Below, piece after piece: positions 1-9,084 of a stretch of DNA of 64,000 nucleotides. How positions within the stretch are numbered: position 1 is the first letter of the stretch; the number at the start of each line of letters is the position of its first letter. The stretch is from Gracilaria domingensis. Lineage: Eukaryota; Rhodophyta; Florideophyceae; Gracilariales; Gracilariaceae. The notes beneath the pieces are model-generated. The model was not told the DNA's origin. It ran no database searches and was given only the letters and a program-made list of their open reading frames with translations. The position numbers were made by a program, and so were the translations under genes. Location: positions 58,448 through 122,447 of the forward strand of contig VCMS01000161.1 of the NCBI GenBank assembly GCA_022539475.1. Reading direction: 5' to 3'.

Positions 1-2160
1 TGTAGCTCACCATCACCTTCTGCTTCTCGTACGCGTTTCCATTCCGGATTACGTGCAAGGCATACTCGGTTGCAGAGAACAACCGTGTTGTGTTCCTTCC
101 GGGGTTCTTCAAAGTGTGCGCACGAGAGCGAATGAATTGCATCGCGGTGGGGTCGACTAAGAACGAAGCACTTTGCCTCCCCACTGCATTCTCCAATTTG
201 TGCTCAGGTAGAATCTCCTTCCAGTCCCCGAACTGTTCGACAGTACCAAACATTATGAAATGACGACCAGGGCGAAGCATTTAGGACATCATTTCTGCAG
301 TATTAACCATATCTTCATCGAGAAGCTCATCATGCTCACTGTCACGTATACCATAAGGTGAGTCCGTGAGTACGATTAGAAAATTGCTCTCTAGGGAATT
401 ATCGGAAGGGAACAGTGTACCATGAGCCTCCACTAACTCTTCATAACCAACAAAATGCATAGAGAACTGTTGCTCCATGTTCTTTTTGACCACAACGAGA
501 GCCTTCGTCGTCCTTACATCGCCAAAGTCGTGAGGTGGAAAACTACCATCAGGAACATTACAAAGAGGGTGCGCTCCATCGTCGTCATCATCCGTGTCGT
601 CTATGACAATGACAGCCACTGGACCCGGGTCTGCACCAGATGTTTTACCGGATGTTTTACCCACAGCCCTAGCCCTTTGCCTGGAGGAAATGGTTCTCTG
701 TGCCGTAGCCGTATCCTCAATATTCACCATGACCGTGTTGCTTTCTTTCTGAAGTTCTCAGATAGTGGCCCGGGATGCCTGCTGCGAAGGTCTCAGGTTC
801 AGCTGGACAATAGCGGTACGAAGAGTAGCCAAATACGCATCGGAAAAAGCATCAAAACGAGATGGAAACCGTGTCCGAAGTTTCCTTTGAAAGCCTTCCA
901 GCAGTTCCGACTTGGTAGTAGCGGACATTTTGTACAGAAATCCGTTTAAGACAACCTTGTTCAAATCGGACAGGAACTCTTTTGACAAATCCCTTAGTTT
1001 GGTATCGATATCATCCGAAATGGTAAGAACCCAAGGCACAGTAGCGTTGACGTCTGTGGTGGGCTTCACTTCGATCCCCAATGTTTCGAACACCGATGCT
1101 GGGCTGTATCTGGAAGAACGGGCCTCAATTGCGCCGAAAGAAAGCGTCGCTTTCTCCATGGCAAGAAACGGTGGCAGCATTTGTTCTGCGTCACGAAACC
1201 CAAGACTGGATGCAAAGTAATCTCATCCTAGACATACAATTTGTACAGCATAACCCATCCGCCTTATGTGCGCTTGGTTTGACATGACGAAACCATCAAC
1301 AAACGGTACCTGTCACCGAGAACCAGTTGTAGTCCTCGCCTTCTGCGCAACTGGGAGTTGTCTCTCCATATTGATACGCTTCACTAGGGATAGAGAGAGC
1401 AACTGCTGAAAACGAGTAGCAGGCTCAATCCGGAAGGTAGTTTTCTTCGTCTGCTTGGATCCGGGACTATGCTCTTTGAATAAGTTATTACAGAACACAC
1501 GCCCCATAAAAGAATTCCCGCCATCCACATTCTTATCCAAACTCCATTGGAAAAGATCCCTCACCCCACAATCCTGACTCCAGTCATCCACGTCAATGAT
1601 ACGGACATACTTGTACACCCGACTTATGAACCTAACATCGGTACTTATCTTCACCAGCTCCTGCGGCGTACAGTTTGCGTACGTGCTCTTCGTAACATCC
1701 GTGAGAGATTCTCGTGCAAAAGCCAGACTGGCACGGTTTGCCACAGCGCACTCAACGAGAGCCGTGTACCCAACCTGCCGAGGGCAACCAATGCCGCCTC
1801 GAGACGCCGCAAACGACTCTCTCAGCTCGAGAAGTATGCTGAACAAGCGAAGCAACCGCGTTGTCATAATATCCTTCTTACCGGAGCTATACTGCGTGGA
1901 TGCCACGGAAGATGCGGTAGTCGACATCGCCCTGCTGTTAAGACCACGGGGGGTTCCGTTTCCGACGGGCGCCACGTAACTCTCGCAAGAACTCGCGAAA
2001 GCAGAATAGACGCTGGCCATGGAACTCGCTGGAAGAGTTCTCGAAAGCGTAGCAGAAGGTGGTGATGAAACTCTCGCAGGGGTCGCGAAAGCAGAATAGA
2101 CGGTCGCGATGAAACTCGCTGGACGAGTTCTCGAAATCGTAGTAGACGGTGGTGATGAAA
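1..2160 (-). pseudogene. Amino-methyltransferase-like gene, stop-broken, cut by left window edge
   Basis: One minus-strand frame stays open for about 720 codons, broken only by four isolated stops (TGA at 1313-1315, 1223-1225 and 758-760; TAA at 281-283) and by no frameshift. Near its end it reads LTDSPYGI (DSPY at 353-364), followed by an acidic His-Asp-Glu stretch, then MLRPGRHFIMFGTVEQFGDW. This matches motif IV of N6-adenine/N4-cytosine DNA methyltransferases (D-P/S-P-Y, then a leucine-proline-glycine strand and an aromatic strand). The SAM-binding FxGxG motif would lie beyond base 1 if the order is that of the beta class. The 500 residues before it are unrecognised; they include an acidic DDTDDDDD run. 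The first ATG is at 2020, but the frame is open up to a stop near 2170 and the N-terminal repeat continues upstream, so the true start is unclear. The neighbour is the divergent ParB-like gene. Either a young pseudogene or a readthrough product; the methyltransferase call is moderately sure. Confidence 0.55.
1980..2160 (-). repeat. Tandem duplication, 91 and 90 bp, in the N-terminal coding part
   Basis: Units 1980-2070 and 2071-2160 are direct repeats differing at a modest number of positions. Both are open in the frame of the methyltransferase-like gene and encode a Ser/Pro/Thr-rich 30-residue unit that runs from VSSPPS to VYSAFA in each copy. The length is a multiple of three, as expected if the duplication was tolerated in a translated protein. 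Only the downstream unit has a methionine (ATG at 2018-2020); the other unit has an isoleucine codon there. Confidence 0.8.
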
Positions 2161-2303
2161 CTTTATTCTAAATTCGTATTTGAGCGGATGTTAGTCGTGC
2201 GCAGTGGGGTGTGAACAGGGTTGCGAGAGCGAGTGTAGTACGCATACTTGTTTAGAATCACGCCTGGTAGTGACCTCCCAGGTGGCCGGATGCGACGTGT
2301 TCA

Positions 2304-2387
2304 GACCGCGGTCTGGACCGCGGTCAGCCGAATTCATAGCCAAGATCATAGCCATGATCTCGGCTATGAACTGCGCTGATCGCGGTC
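2304..2387. promoter_or_regulatory. Nested palindromes in the divergent intergenic spacer
   Basis: The spacer between the two divergent genes holds GACCGCGGTC at 2304-2313 and again at 2316-2325. The second copy begins a 72-bp interrupted palindrome (2316-2387). Its outer arms are GACCGCGGTCAGC and GCTGATCGCGGTC. Its inner arms TTCATAGCCAAGATCAT and ATGATCTCGGCTATGAA pair at 16 of 17 positions around the loop AGCC. The right arm stops one base before the ATG at 2389. The position suggests an operator, a partition-like binding site or an element terminus; no function is proven. Confidence 0.6.
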
Positions 2388-2388
2388 T

Positions 2389-2403
2389 ATGGCGGAAACA
2401 CCG
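2389..2403 (+). pseudogene. First five codons (MAETP) of the split ParB-like gene
   Basis: ATG GCG GAA ACA CCG runs exactly to the left copia LTR. The right target duplication ends with the same CCG, and the frame continues there with AAA CCC GCG and a basic, proline-rich stretch (9090-9227). Joining across the duplication therefore gives a natural start codon directly after the palindrome. This fixes the start of the gene annotated at 9085-12335. Confidence 0.6.
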
Positions 2404-2731
2404 TGTGGAACATAAGTTTTCATTTGGATGTTTAGGCTCTATGTCGAACATGGTTGACAAATCTACAGGTTTGATGAGGACATAATGTAGTCATAACCTA
2501 TGACAAGTATGCATATTTAAGTAGTCTTAGAAGTTTCAGAACCACTCTCAAGTAGGGTTTTGGAACAATATAAGTAGACTACCGTAGTTTACAAAAATAG
2601 AAAAAGGAGGAAGAGGCAGCACCTCCAGGGCGAGGTTACAGACGCTTGGTTGATGCTCCGACGTCTGTTTGCGAGCAACTTCGTGACCTTCGGCAAGTAA
2701 AAAACCTTTGTGCTCAATTGTGACTTGTATA
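2404..2731 (+). repeat. 5' LTR of the first copia element
   Basis: Starts TGTGGAACATAAG and ends TTGTATA; 328 bp. Aligns end to end with the 3' LTR. The terminal TA replaces the CA seen in the right copy, a single substitution. Confidence 0.93.
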
Positions 2732-2735
2732 GTTG

Positions 2736-2749
2736 TGGGCCCAGGATGG
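2736..2749 (+). other. Candidate primer binding site
   Basis: TGGGCCCAGGATGG begins four bases after the 5' LTR. A PBS starts with TGG to pair with a tRNA CCA end. The same nine bases TGGGCCCAG follow the LTR of the unrelated copia copy at 58261 at a similar distance, which supports the call. The tRNA was not identified. Confidence 0.45.
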
Positions 2750-2815
2750 AGAGGCCGTGGTGGCCGCAGCCCCTACCGATTTTCTACAGCAGTTCGTTCG
2801 AAAAACCCAGGAGAA

Positions 2816-3478
2816 GGGCCAGTCTACGATGAAGGAGTAGACGTTCGAGCCTACCGGAGAGCTCTAATCGATTGGATTAAGTTTCAGGATCTCGCGGACA
2901 AGGATTCAGAACGACGACCTCTCACTCGGGCAACAATTATTCGCCATTCTTGGAAATATTCGGGGAAATGCAAGTTATCGACTAGCGCATATCTCATCTA
3001 TGGTCTATGCAGAGTTGACTCAGAAGGAAGTTGGACAACTGGTGGATTACATCTTGAACACTATTGATCCGCTCGACAGAGAAACCGCGTTTCTCGATAC
3101 AGCAAAGGCATGGAAAGAGCTAATGCTCAAATCGCACGCCAAAAGACAATTCTTTGACGAGTACTGGCAGAAATATAGTGGTCTTTGCACTCAGTGTGCA
3201 TATGCGCATGGAAATGTCGCCCAGTCAGCCGGAGTTCGAGAGCTTTTAGGTCTGTTGTGCGTTCTTCACGCCAAACTGGATCTATCAGAATTCACATGGG
3301 CGCTCAGGAGCGCTATGAAATAGCAAAATTCAGTGATAAATACCCAAGATCGTTTGTCTATTGCAGGTCAGACCCGAGTGGTACGTGTGGAGCAACGGCT
3401 TTACGCTATCGGATGCATCATGCCGCTCATAATGAGATGGTACCGATGGCCGATGACGTGGCGAAGTTATGAAAACTC
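2816..3478 (+). pseudogene. Copia gag, N-terminal capsid-like part, broken
   Basis: Three overlapping frames carry a continuous gag-like protein: 2816-2960 (AYRRALIDWIKFQDLADKD), 2960-3323 (TAKAWKELMLKSHAKRQFF) and 3320-3472. Frameshifts lie near 2955 and 3325. The helical, charged composition and the position directly behind the 5' LTR and PBS identify it as gag; no zinc knuckle is in this part. It is cut off from the remaining gag by the inserted LTR-like repeat. Confidence 0.65.
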
Positions 3479-3527
3479 CGTTTAATTTTGGGCAATTTCT
3501 GGAGAGATTTAACAGAGCCTTGATACG

Positions 3528-4384
3528 TGAACCCTCTGTAGGAAGTATAGTAAGTAGAATAGTTGGCCACGTGTGGAGGTTGGCCTCCAGATAATTGGAA
3601 TTACCCTACCCCCTTACAGTAGATTGTCTACGTGTAGAACCCTCGGGAGGTTTGAACCGTAGACATAGTAGTAATATATATGCTTGGGTGATCTCACCCT
3701 TGAGCCTCCAAGTAAATGGACAACTGAGTCGACACTCAAGTCGAATCCTGTTCAGGATCGGGCTATAGTAGCTTGATGCCTAGGTAGGTATACGACTCCA
3801 TCTGGAGAGTAACCACGAATGGTATCGGCACTACTACCCCTCAGGGTCACTAAGGAAGCACTTGTCTCGCCATCTTTGGATCTTTGATTGTCTTTACCGC
3901 TGTGTCGGTTGTCTCTTGTTGTCCCTTGTTTTGTTCTTGTTTTTGATTCTTGTTGTTGTCACTCTCTTGAGTCTCGTTGTTTACAGTTATTCACCTGGTT
4001 CAGATATCACTTCCGCCCCAGTATTGGGTTTATTTTTGGCCCCTTTGAGTGCGTCGCTCCGCTGTCGGACCTGTTCCGGCTGGTTGGCAGGGTCCGTAGC
4101 TCCGCTCCAGTGGTTTCTACCCTGAATTTTTCCCGTTTACACGGTCCCCTTTTCTTCCTCATTGTCCAGGTTCGGATCGCACTTCATCTCTGGATCTGCA
4201 CCGTTCTTTGCATCCCACCTCTGTAGGTATAGATAGTCACCGCCTCCGGTCTTACACCTGGCTTGTCACTCGACTCGAGTACGGACAGAGGGTTCTATCG
4301 CTGAGTCTACCCCTCATAAGGAGTAGGACTTGGGCATCCTAGTGGAGATTCCCCATAGCCTTTATCGCATGGTTTTGCTCTACA
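3528..4384 (+). repeat. LTR-like repeat (probable solo LTR) nested in the copia element
   Basis: Starts TGAACCC, ends GCTCTACA, and is flanked by ATACG and GTACG, a 4-of-5 match. It aligns with 24992-25736, with long near-identical blocks such as GTATTGGGTTTATTT, CGGTCCCCTTTTC, TCACCG-CTCCGGTC-TACAC and CGGACAGAGGG. It holds no coding sequence. It lies between the two gag pieces, so it entered after the host copia element. Confidence 0.6.
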
Positions 4385-4444
4385 GTACGGCAGGGACCGC
4401 AATCAGCAGCAGATATTATTAGGCAGGGGATAACATCCAGTATC

Positions 4445-5560
4445 GTGCCTCAGACTGAATCTCAAATTGGGAGTTCTGAAGGAGAGGCTGGACCAAGCAC
4501 TCTACATGAAACACCACAGCCGATGAGTAGTGTGGAATTGAGTGCTGTGTGTACTGTTCAACTGAATGATCTTCGACGAAGATGGGACAGTGCATTAGCA
4601 AATGTGCAACAGGTATCATTGGGTTCAGATCAATTGGGTGAATCTATTGAAGAATCTCCAATCCGACAGTACATTCAAACAGCAGAAGCATCTTTGGTGG
4701 CAACTCAGAGAACATTGGACACATTGCAGTCGTTGAGCAAACAGATTCAAAGCATGAAAACTTCAATGACCGATGAAGAAACTGGCAATGACCAACGTCA
4801 AGACGAAGCGATCATAACCATGGATTCAGTTCGTATTGCGCTGCGTAGACTTCACCACGGTGAGTCAGCGGCAAGGACTCAGCTTAGCTCAAGTGGATCT
4901 TCTCGGAAGGATACGGCAGAGGGGCAGACCTTCAGCAAGAAAACTACTTCTAATTCTAACGAGCGAGAATGTTGGATCTTTAATTTAAATCACTTTGCAT
5001 GTGAGAACCCTCTGTGCAAAAAGTCGTTGGAGAGCAAGCGGGAGCTGAGGAAGACTAAGAAGAATCAGAAACCGAATCGAGGTGATGATCAGACAGAATT
5101 CCCTCCTCCTGATGATGAAGGATCAAGTTCGAAGAATGCAACGTTGAACACATCTCTAGACATTCTGTACTCGTCAATGACTCTGAATCCTATAAAAGAT
5201 TCTTCCACAAAGAAGGAGCTTTGCTCAATCATTGTTGATGGTGGTGCAAAGGGTACTGTAGTTGGAAAGAGCAACTACAACCGGATATGCAAAGCTCTTG
5301 ATAAAGGACCTCTTTTCAAACCAAAATTGGAATCTGACTGCACAGCTCAAGCTTTTGGGACTTCTGAGAACAAGTTACAATCGCAAGATGTCTACTTCCT
5401 TTACCTATTGGAAACGGTGAAGTATTATCAGTTGAAGCGTTGGTTGTGGATGGAGATGTCCCATTTAACGTTGGGGAGGGATAACTTGCAGACGTTCAAA
5501 GCGATTGAATCTCACGCGAGGGAACGTTTATCTCTCATGAAAAATGAAAAACGAGTATAG
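4445..5560 (+). pseudogene. Copia gag C-terminus and protease region
   Basis: A 371-codon frame. Residues 1-130 are coiled-coil-like and Gln/Ser-rich. A Cys/His cluster (CWIFNLNHFACENPLC) near residue 176 looks like a degenerate zinc knuckle, followed by Lys-rich sequence. IIVDGGAKGTVVG near residue 262 matches the retropepsin D-S/T-G-A motif with Gly in place of Ser, which should abolish activity. The frame stops just before the integrase frame. Confidence 0.7.
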
Positions 5561-5572
5561 ATCCCTACCCCA

Positions 5573-6868
5573 GTGTCTCCGAAGGATGGGCACGCCAGGA
5601 TTCTACTGTCGCGCACGACGTTCAGCACGAATGTTGCCGAGTCTTCTTTTTCTCGATCTCGAGCAGCCAAATCAGATAAGGAGGCTGTCAGCCTCATAAG
5701 AAGAGTGCAAAACAGAAGTCATTTGCCATCTAATTCAATGGAACTTTTGTTCAAAAGGGCAGGCAAGTGGCAAACATGGATGAAGAAGTACGTTACTGAA
5801 CTTATTCAGAATTGTGAGGTTTGTATTCGGAGCGGTGAGCCAGAGCAGAGCGGAAAGTTTAGTCTTTCACGCCTCGATCAGGACTTCAATACTCGTGTGT
5901 ATTTTGATATCATGTATTGGAAGAACCGGATGGCTCTACATGCTGTCGATGCTGCAACAGAATACTCCGAGATTTCAGCAATCTCTTCCCGAGATAGTAA
6001 TGTCGTACTCCGATGCCTAGACACTTCATGGTGTTTACGTCATGGAGACCCAGTCGAGATGGTGGCAGATCGTGAGTTCAATAAGAAATTGATACATGAG
6101 CACATGAACAAACAAGGTATAAAGTTCTTACCACTACCATCGCGGACACACAATAAAGCAGGTACTGTGGAGAGTAAGAATAGAGTTCTGAAGGACATCC
6201 TGGAACGATTCGAACTTGATGATGTTCAGATATCGAAAAGGTTCCAAGAGAAATTATCCAATGCCGGATACATAGGTAACATAATGTATGGAAATTGCGT
6301 TGCGTCTTTGTTTGAGTTTGTGAGAGGTTACAATCCATCTTTAAATGACACGGGACAGTTATTTGTAAGTGAAGAATATCTGGAAGCTTATAGGGCTATG
6401 CCTGGCAGAGGGATACTGGCAAGGATATTGAGATCAAGACCAAAACACATTCGTGGAGACATTGCAGTAGGAGAGATGGTGCTCGTTCTCGTCTCAAATG
6501 GTGTACGAAAGCGAGATAATTGGAAAGAAGAACGCGTTTTGGAATTGCGTCCCGATGGATCTGCCGTAGTTGGTCAAGGCCGTCAGCAGAAAGTCATAGC
6601 CCGTGAGGATATTCGAAAGCTTCCCAGCAACAAGCTCGCAGAGAATTTTGTACGAGCGCAGTGCGAAATACCGGCAAAACGACATCAGAAATCTGAAGTG
6701 CACTACATGGAAGAAGATGTCGATAGCGATACCACAGAAGCGAACAGCGATATGACTCCGACGTCATACCAACAAGTAGCACTAAAGTTCTCTCTGCAGA
6801 GGTGGAAGAAGGGAACTAAAAAGCTGCTATGCTCACTACAGAGCAGCAACCGTCAACGGAATCTGTGA
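5573..6868 (+). pseudogene. Copia integrase
   Basis: A 431-codon frame. LIQNCEVCIRSG near residue 80 is the Cys pair of the HHCC zinc domain. The catalytic triad can be followed as FDIMYW, VADREFNKKL and KAGTVESKNRVLKD, matching the D-D-E core of copia integrases. A GKLPS/RRSK-like basic tail follows. The start is taken from the open frame; in the element it would be one polyprotein with the protease upstream, now separated by a stop at 5558-5560. Confidence 0.8.
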
Positions 6869-8690
6869 GCGGAACTTTTTCAGTTCCTGAAGAGACCAAG
6901 GAACCGCCGAAGGAAGATAAAGAGACATAAGAGAGCGTCATACGACCGCTAAGACGATCCAAACGTAGAAAGAACTTCATTGAAAAGTAAACCGCACTGT
7001 GCGTGCCGATATATACTGAGGCTGATCGGAAGAATACTGAACAGAATGTTTTGAAGTTTACATACGACCGGTATCGTAACATTCAGTTCTACGAGCAAGA
7101 GTCACCTTGGATCTTATACTGAATGTTCCGAACGGCCGAACAACTTCAGTTAAAAGCAAACTGGATTCATAACATCTGGGTTGTGAAGCATAAAGAGCTA
7201 CGGCTTCAGGCCAATATCATCGGATCACACTTCGTGTACAAGGTAAAATGTGACAGTAATGAATACGAAAAAGAACATTTCAGGTTGAAAGCAAGACTTT
7301 TTGTTCACGGAAACAAAGAGGCTGAAAAGGAATCACTGAGAACTGATGCCGTAGCCGTATCTCATGAGGGATTTCGTTTGATTTGCAGCATATCTTGCCA
7401 ACTTGGGTTCATACTCGGGAAAGAAGATATATCAAGCGCATAGTCTCATAGTGGGAAAGCAAAGCGAGATATACTCGTCATGCCTCCTCGTTGCATCGGA
7501 GTCTCTGGAGAATACTGGTTACAGTTAGCGACTTTCATGGGATTGCAACAGCTGGTCGGAAGTGGCAAATTGCATCGGATTCAGTGGTTACTTCAGATTT
7601 AGACTTTGAGGTAGTCATCGGAATGCCACAGTTATTTCGCAAAGTTACTCAATCGATACTCTGCAGTTTGCTAGTAAAATACGTTGATGATATGCTGAAC
7701 GCAGCGCAAACCGTTGCTCATCTTCAACGCGTTAGTGATGGAATCCAACAATCATACAAAATGGGAGAGTGGAAGCAGGCACAAGATATACTTAACGTTA
7801 ACATCACATCTGTTCGACAAACAGAAAATATGATTCACCTCTGCATGATGGAATTCCAGAAGAGCATCGAATCATTGATGTTGCTTCCCGGTCGTCGCAG
7901 GCAGAATTCGGACGTAGCAAGCGAGTCCGAGATTCCCGCAATGAGAGGAGTAGCTGGAAAGTTTGGGCATCTGGAAACTGCATGCTCATCCCTAGCATGT
8001 TTTATCGGAAGTTATATTCAGCAATGTATACCCAATCTGACCGTCGCGGGTTGGAAGCAACTGAATGGAGTTATACGCGAAGGTTCGAGGCGTTCAAACC
8101 GAATCCGATACCTTCAACCTTCTACCTCGGAGAGGAAATCAGCTTACATACCGGCTTTTAGCGATGCTGGATTTCCTCATTTTCAGATGAAGACTGTTGG
8201 TCAGGAAGGCTGTGTTGTAAGTATTGCATTCGGAACGAAAAAGGGAAGTATATTTCATACCATCTCTTGGTTGTCGAGGAAGAAAAGACGCGTTTACACC
8301 TCCGTCTCGAGTGCGGAAACCATTGCGGCAACAACTGCGGCAAATGTGGCAATCAATCTGCGAGATATATATAAATAAATAACTGGAATTCAATTGCCTA
8401 TTACACTGATGGTGGACAGCAAAGGACTGCATAAGTGTATTTCAACGCAATCTCATCCACGAGATGCTGCTGTGATAATAGACGTACGCAGACTGCGTCT
8501 TATGCACATGAATGGCGATTTAAATTGTATTGATTGGGTACCAGAGACGGAGAACCCTTCCGATCCGTTGACCAAACTACTGTCGGGAGAGACTAATGGA
8601 ATTCTGGAAACTATGATCTCTGAAGGACGTTTGATGTTTGATGTTGACAATCTCAGGGATATTGGAATTGCAAAAGAAGAAGAACAGTGA
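6869..8690 (+). pseudogene. Copia reverse transcriptase and RNase H, broken
   Basis: After a short linker with stops, 7123-7443 carries the RT N-terminus (HFVYKVKCD, FRLKARLFVHGN). A stop at 7441-7443 and a shift lead to 7491-8378, with LLVKYVDDMLNAAQ, the YVDD active site. RNase H follows with FSDAGF, VSSAETIAATTAANVA and (8394-8690) LMVDSKGLHKCIST and DPLTKLLSG, giving the D-E-D-D acidic residues. A stop at 8376-8378 splits RNase H. The frame ends 65 bp before the 3' LTR, as usual. Confidence 0.85.
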
Positions 8691-8741
8691 CACATATGTA
8701 TTGCAACTTTTATTATTATATGTTCTTGTGACACCTAGTAA

Positions 8742-8755
8742 CAAGATTGGGGGAG
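8742..8755 (+). other. Polypurine tract
   Basis: CAAGATTGGGGGAG abuts the 3' LTR directly. The G-rich purine run at this place is the usual plus-strand primer of copia elements. Confidence 0.8.
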
Positions 8756-9084
8756 TGTAGAACATAAGTTGTCATTTGGATGTTTAGGCTCTATGTCGAA
8801 CATGGTTGACAAATCTACAGGTTTTATGAGGACAAAGTGTAGTCATAACCTATGAAAAGTATGCATATTTAAGTAGTGTCAGGAGTTTCAGAACCACTCT
8901 CAAGTAGGGTTTTCGAACAATATAAGTAGACTACCCTAGTTTATAAAAATAGAAAAAAGGAGGAAGAGGCAGCCTCTACAGGGCGAGGTTACAGACGCTT
9001 GGTTGATGCTCCGACGTCTGTTTGCGAGCAACTTCGTGACCTTTGGCAAGTAAAAGACTTTCGTGCTCATTTGTGACTTGTACA
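8756..9084 (+). repeat. 3' LTR of the first copia element
   Basis: Starts TGTAGAACATAAG, ends CTTGTACA, 329 bp, and is followed at once by the target duplication CACCG. Confidence 0.93.

Larger units (their letters stand above)
2404..9084 (+). mobile_element. Copia-type LTR retrotransposon, degenerate, with 5-bp target duplication
   Basis: Two direct LTRs begin with TG, the right one ends in CA and the left one in TA. The flanks carry the 5-bp duplication CACCG (2399-2403 and 9085-9089). Domain order is gag, protease, integrase, reverse transcriptase, RNase H, which is copia order. By eye the LTRs differ at about 21 of 328 positions plus one indel, so the element is older than copy A at 50-56 kb. 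Internal frames are broken by stops and shifts. A foreign LTR-like repeat sits between the two gag parts. Confidence 0.93.

Noticed and set aside
455-949. 164-codon plus-strand ORF
   Set aside because: Antisense shadow of the methyltransferase-like gene, which has recognisable motifs on the other strand.
3862-4226. Hydrophobic plus-strand ORFs
   Set aside because: They lie in the pyrimidine-rich LTR-like repeat and are not kept in its second copy at 25 kb.
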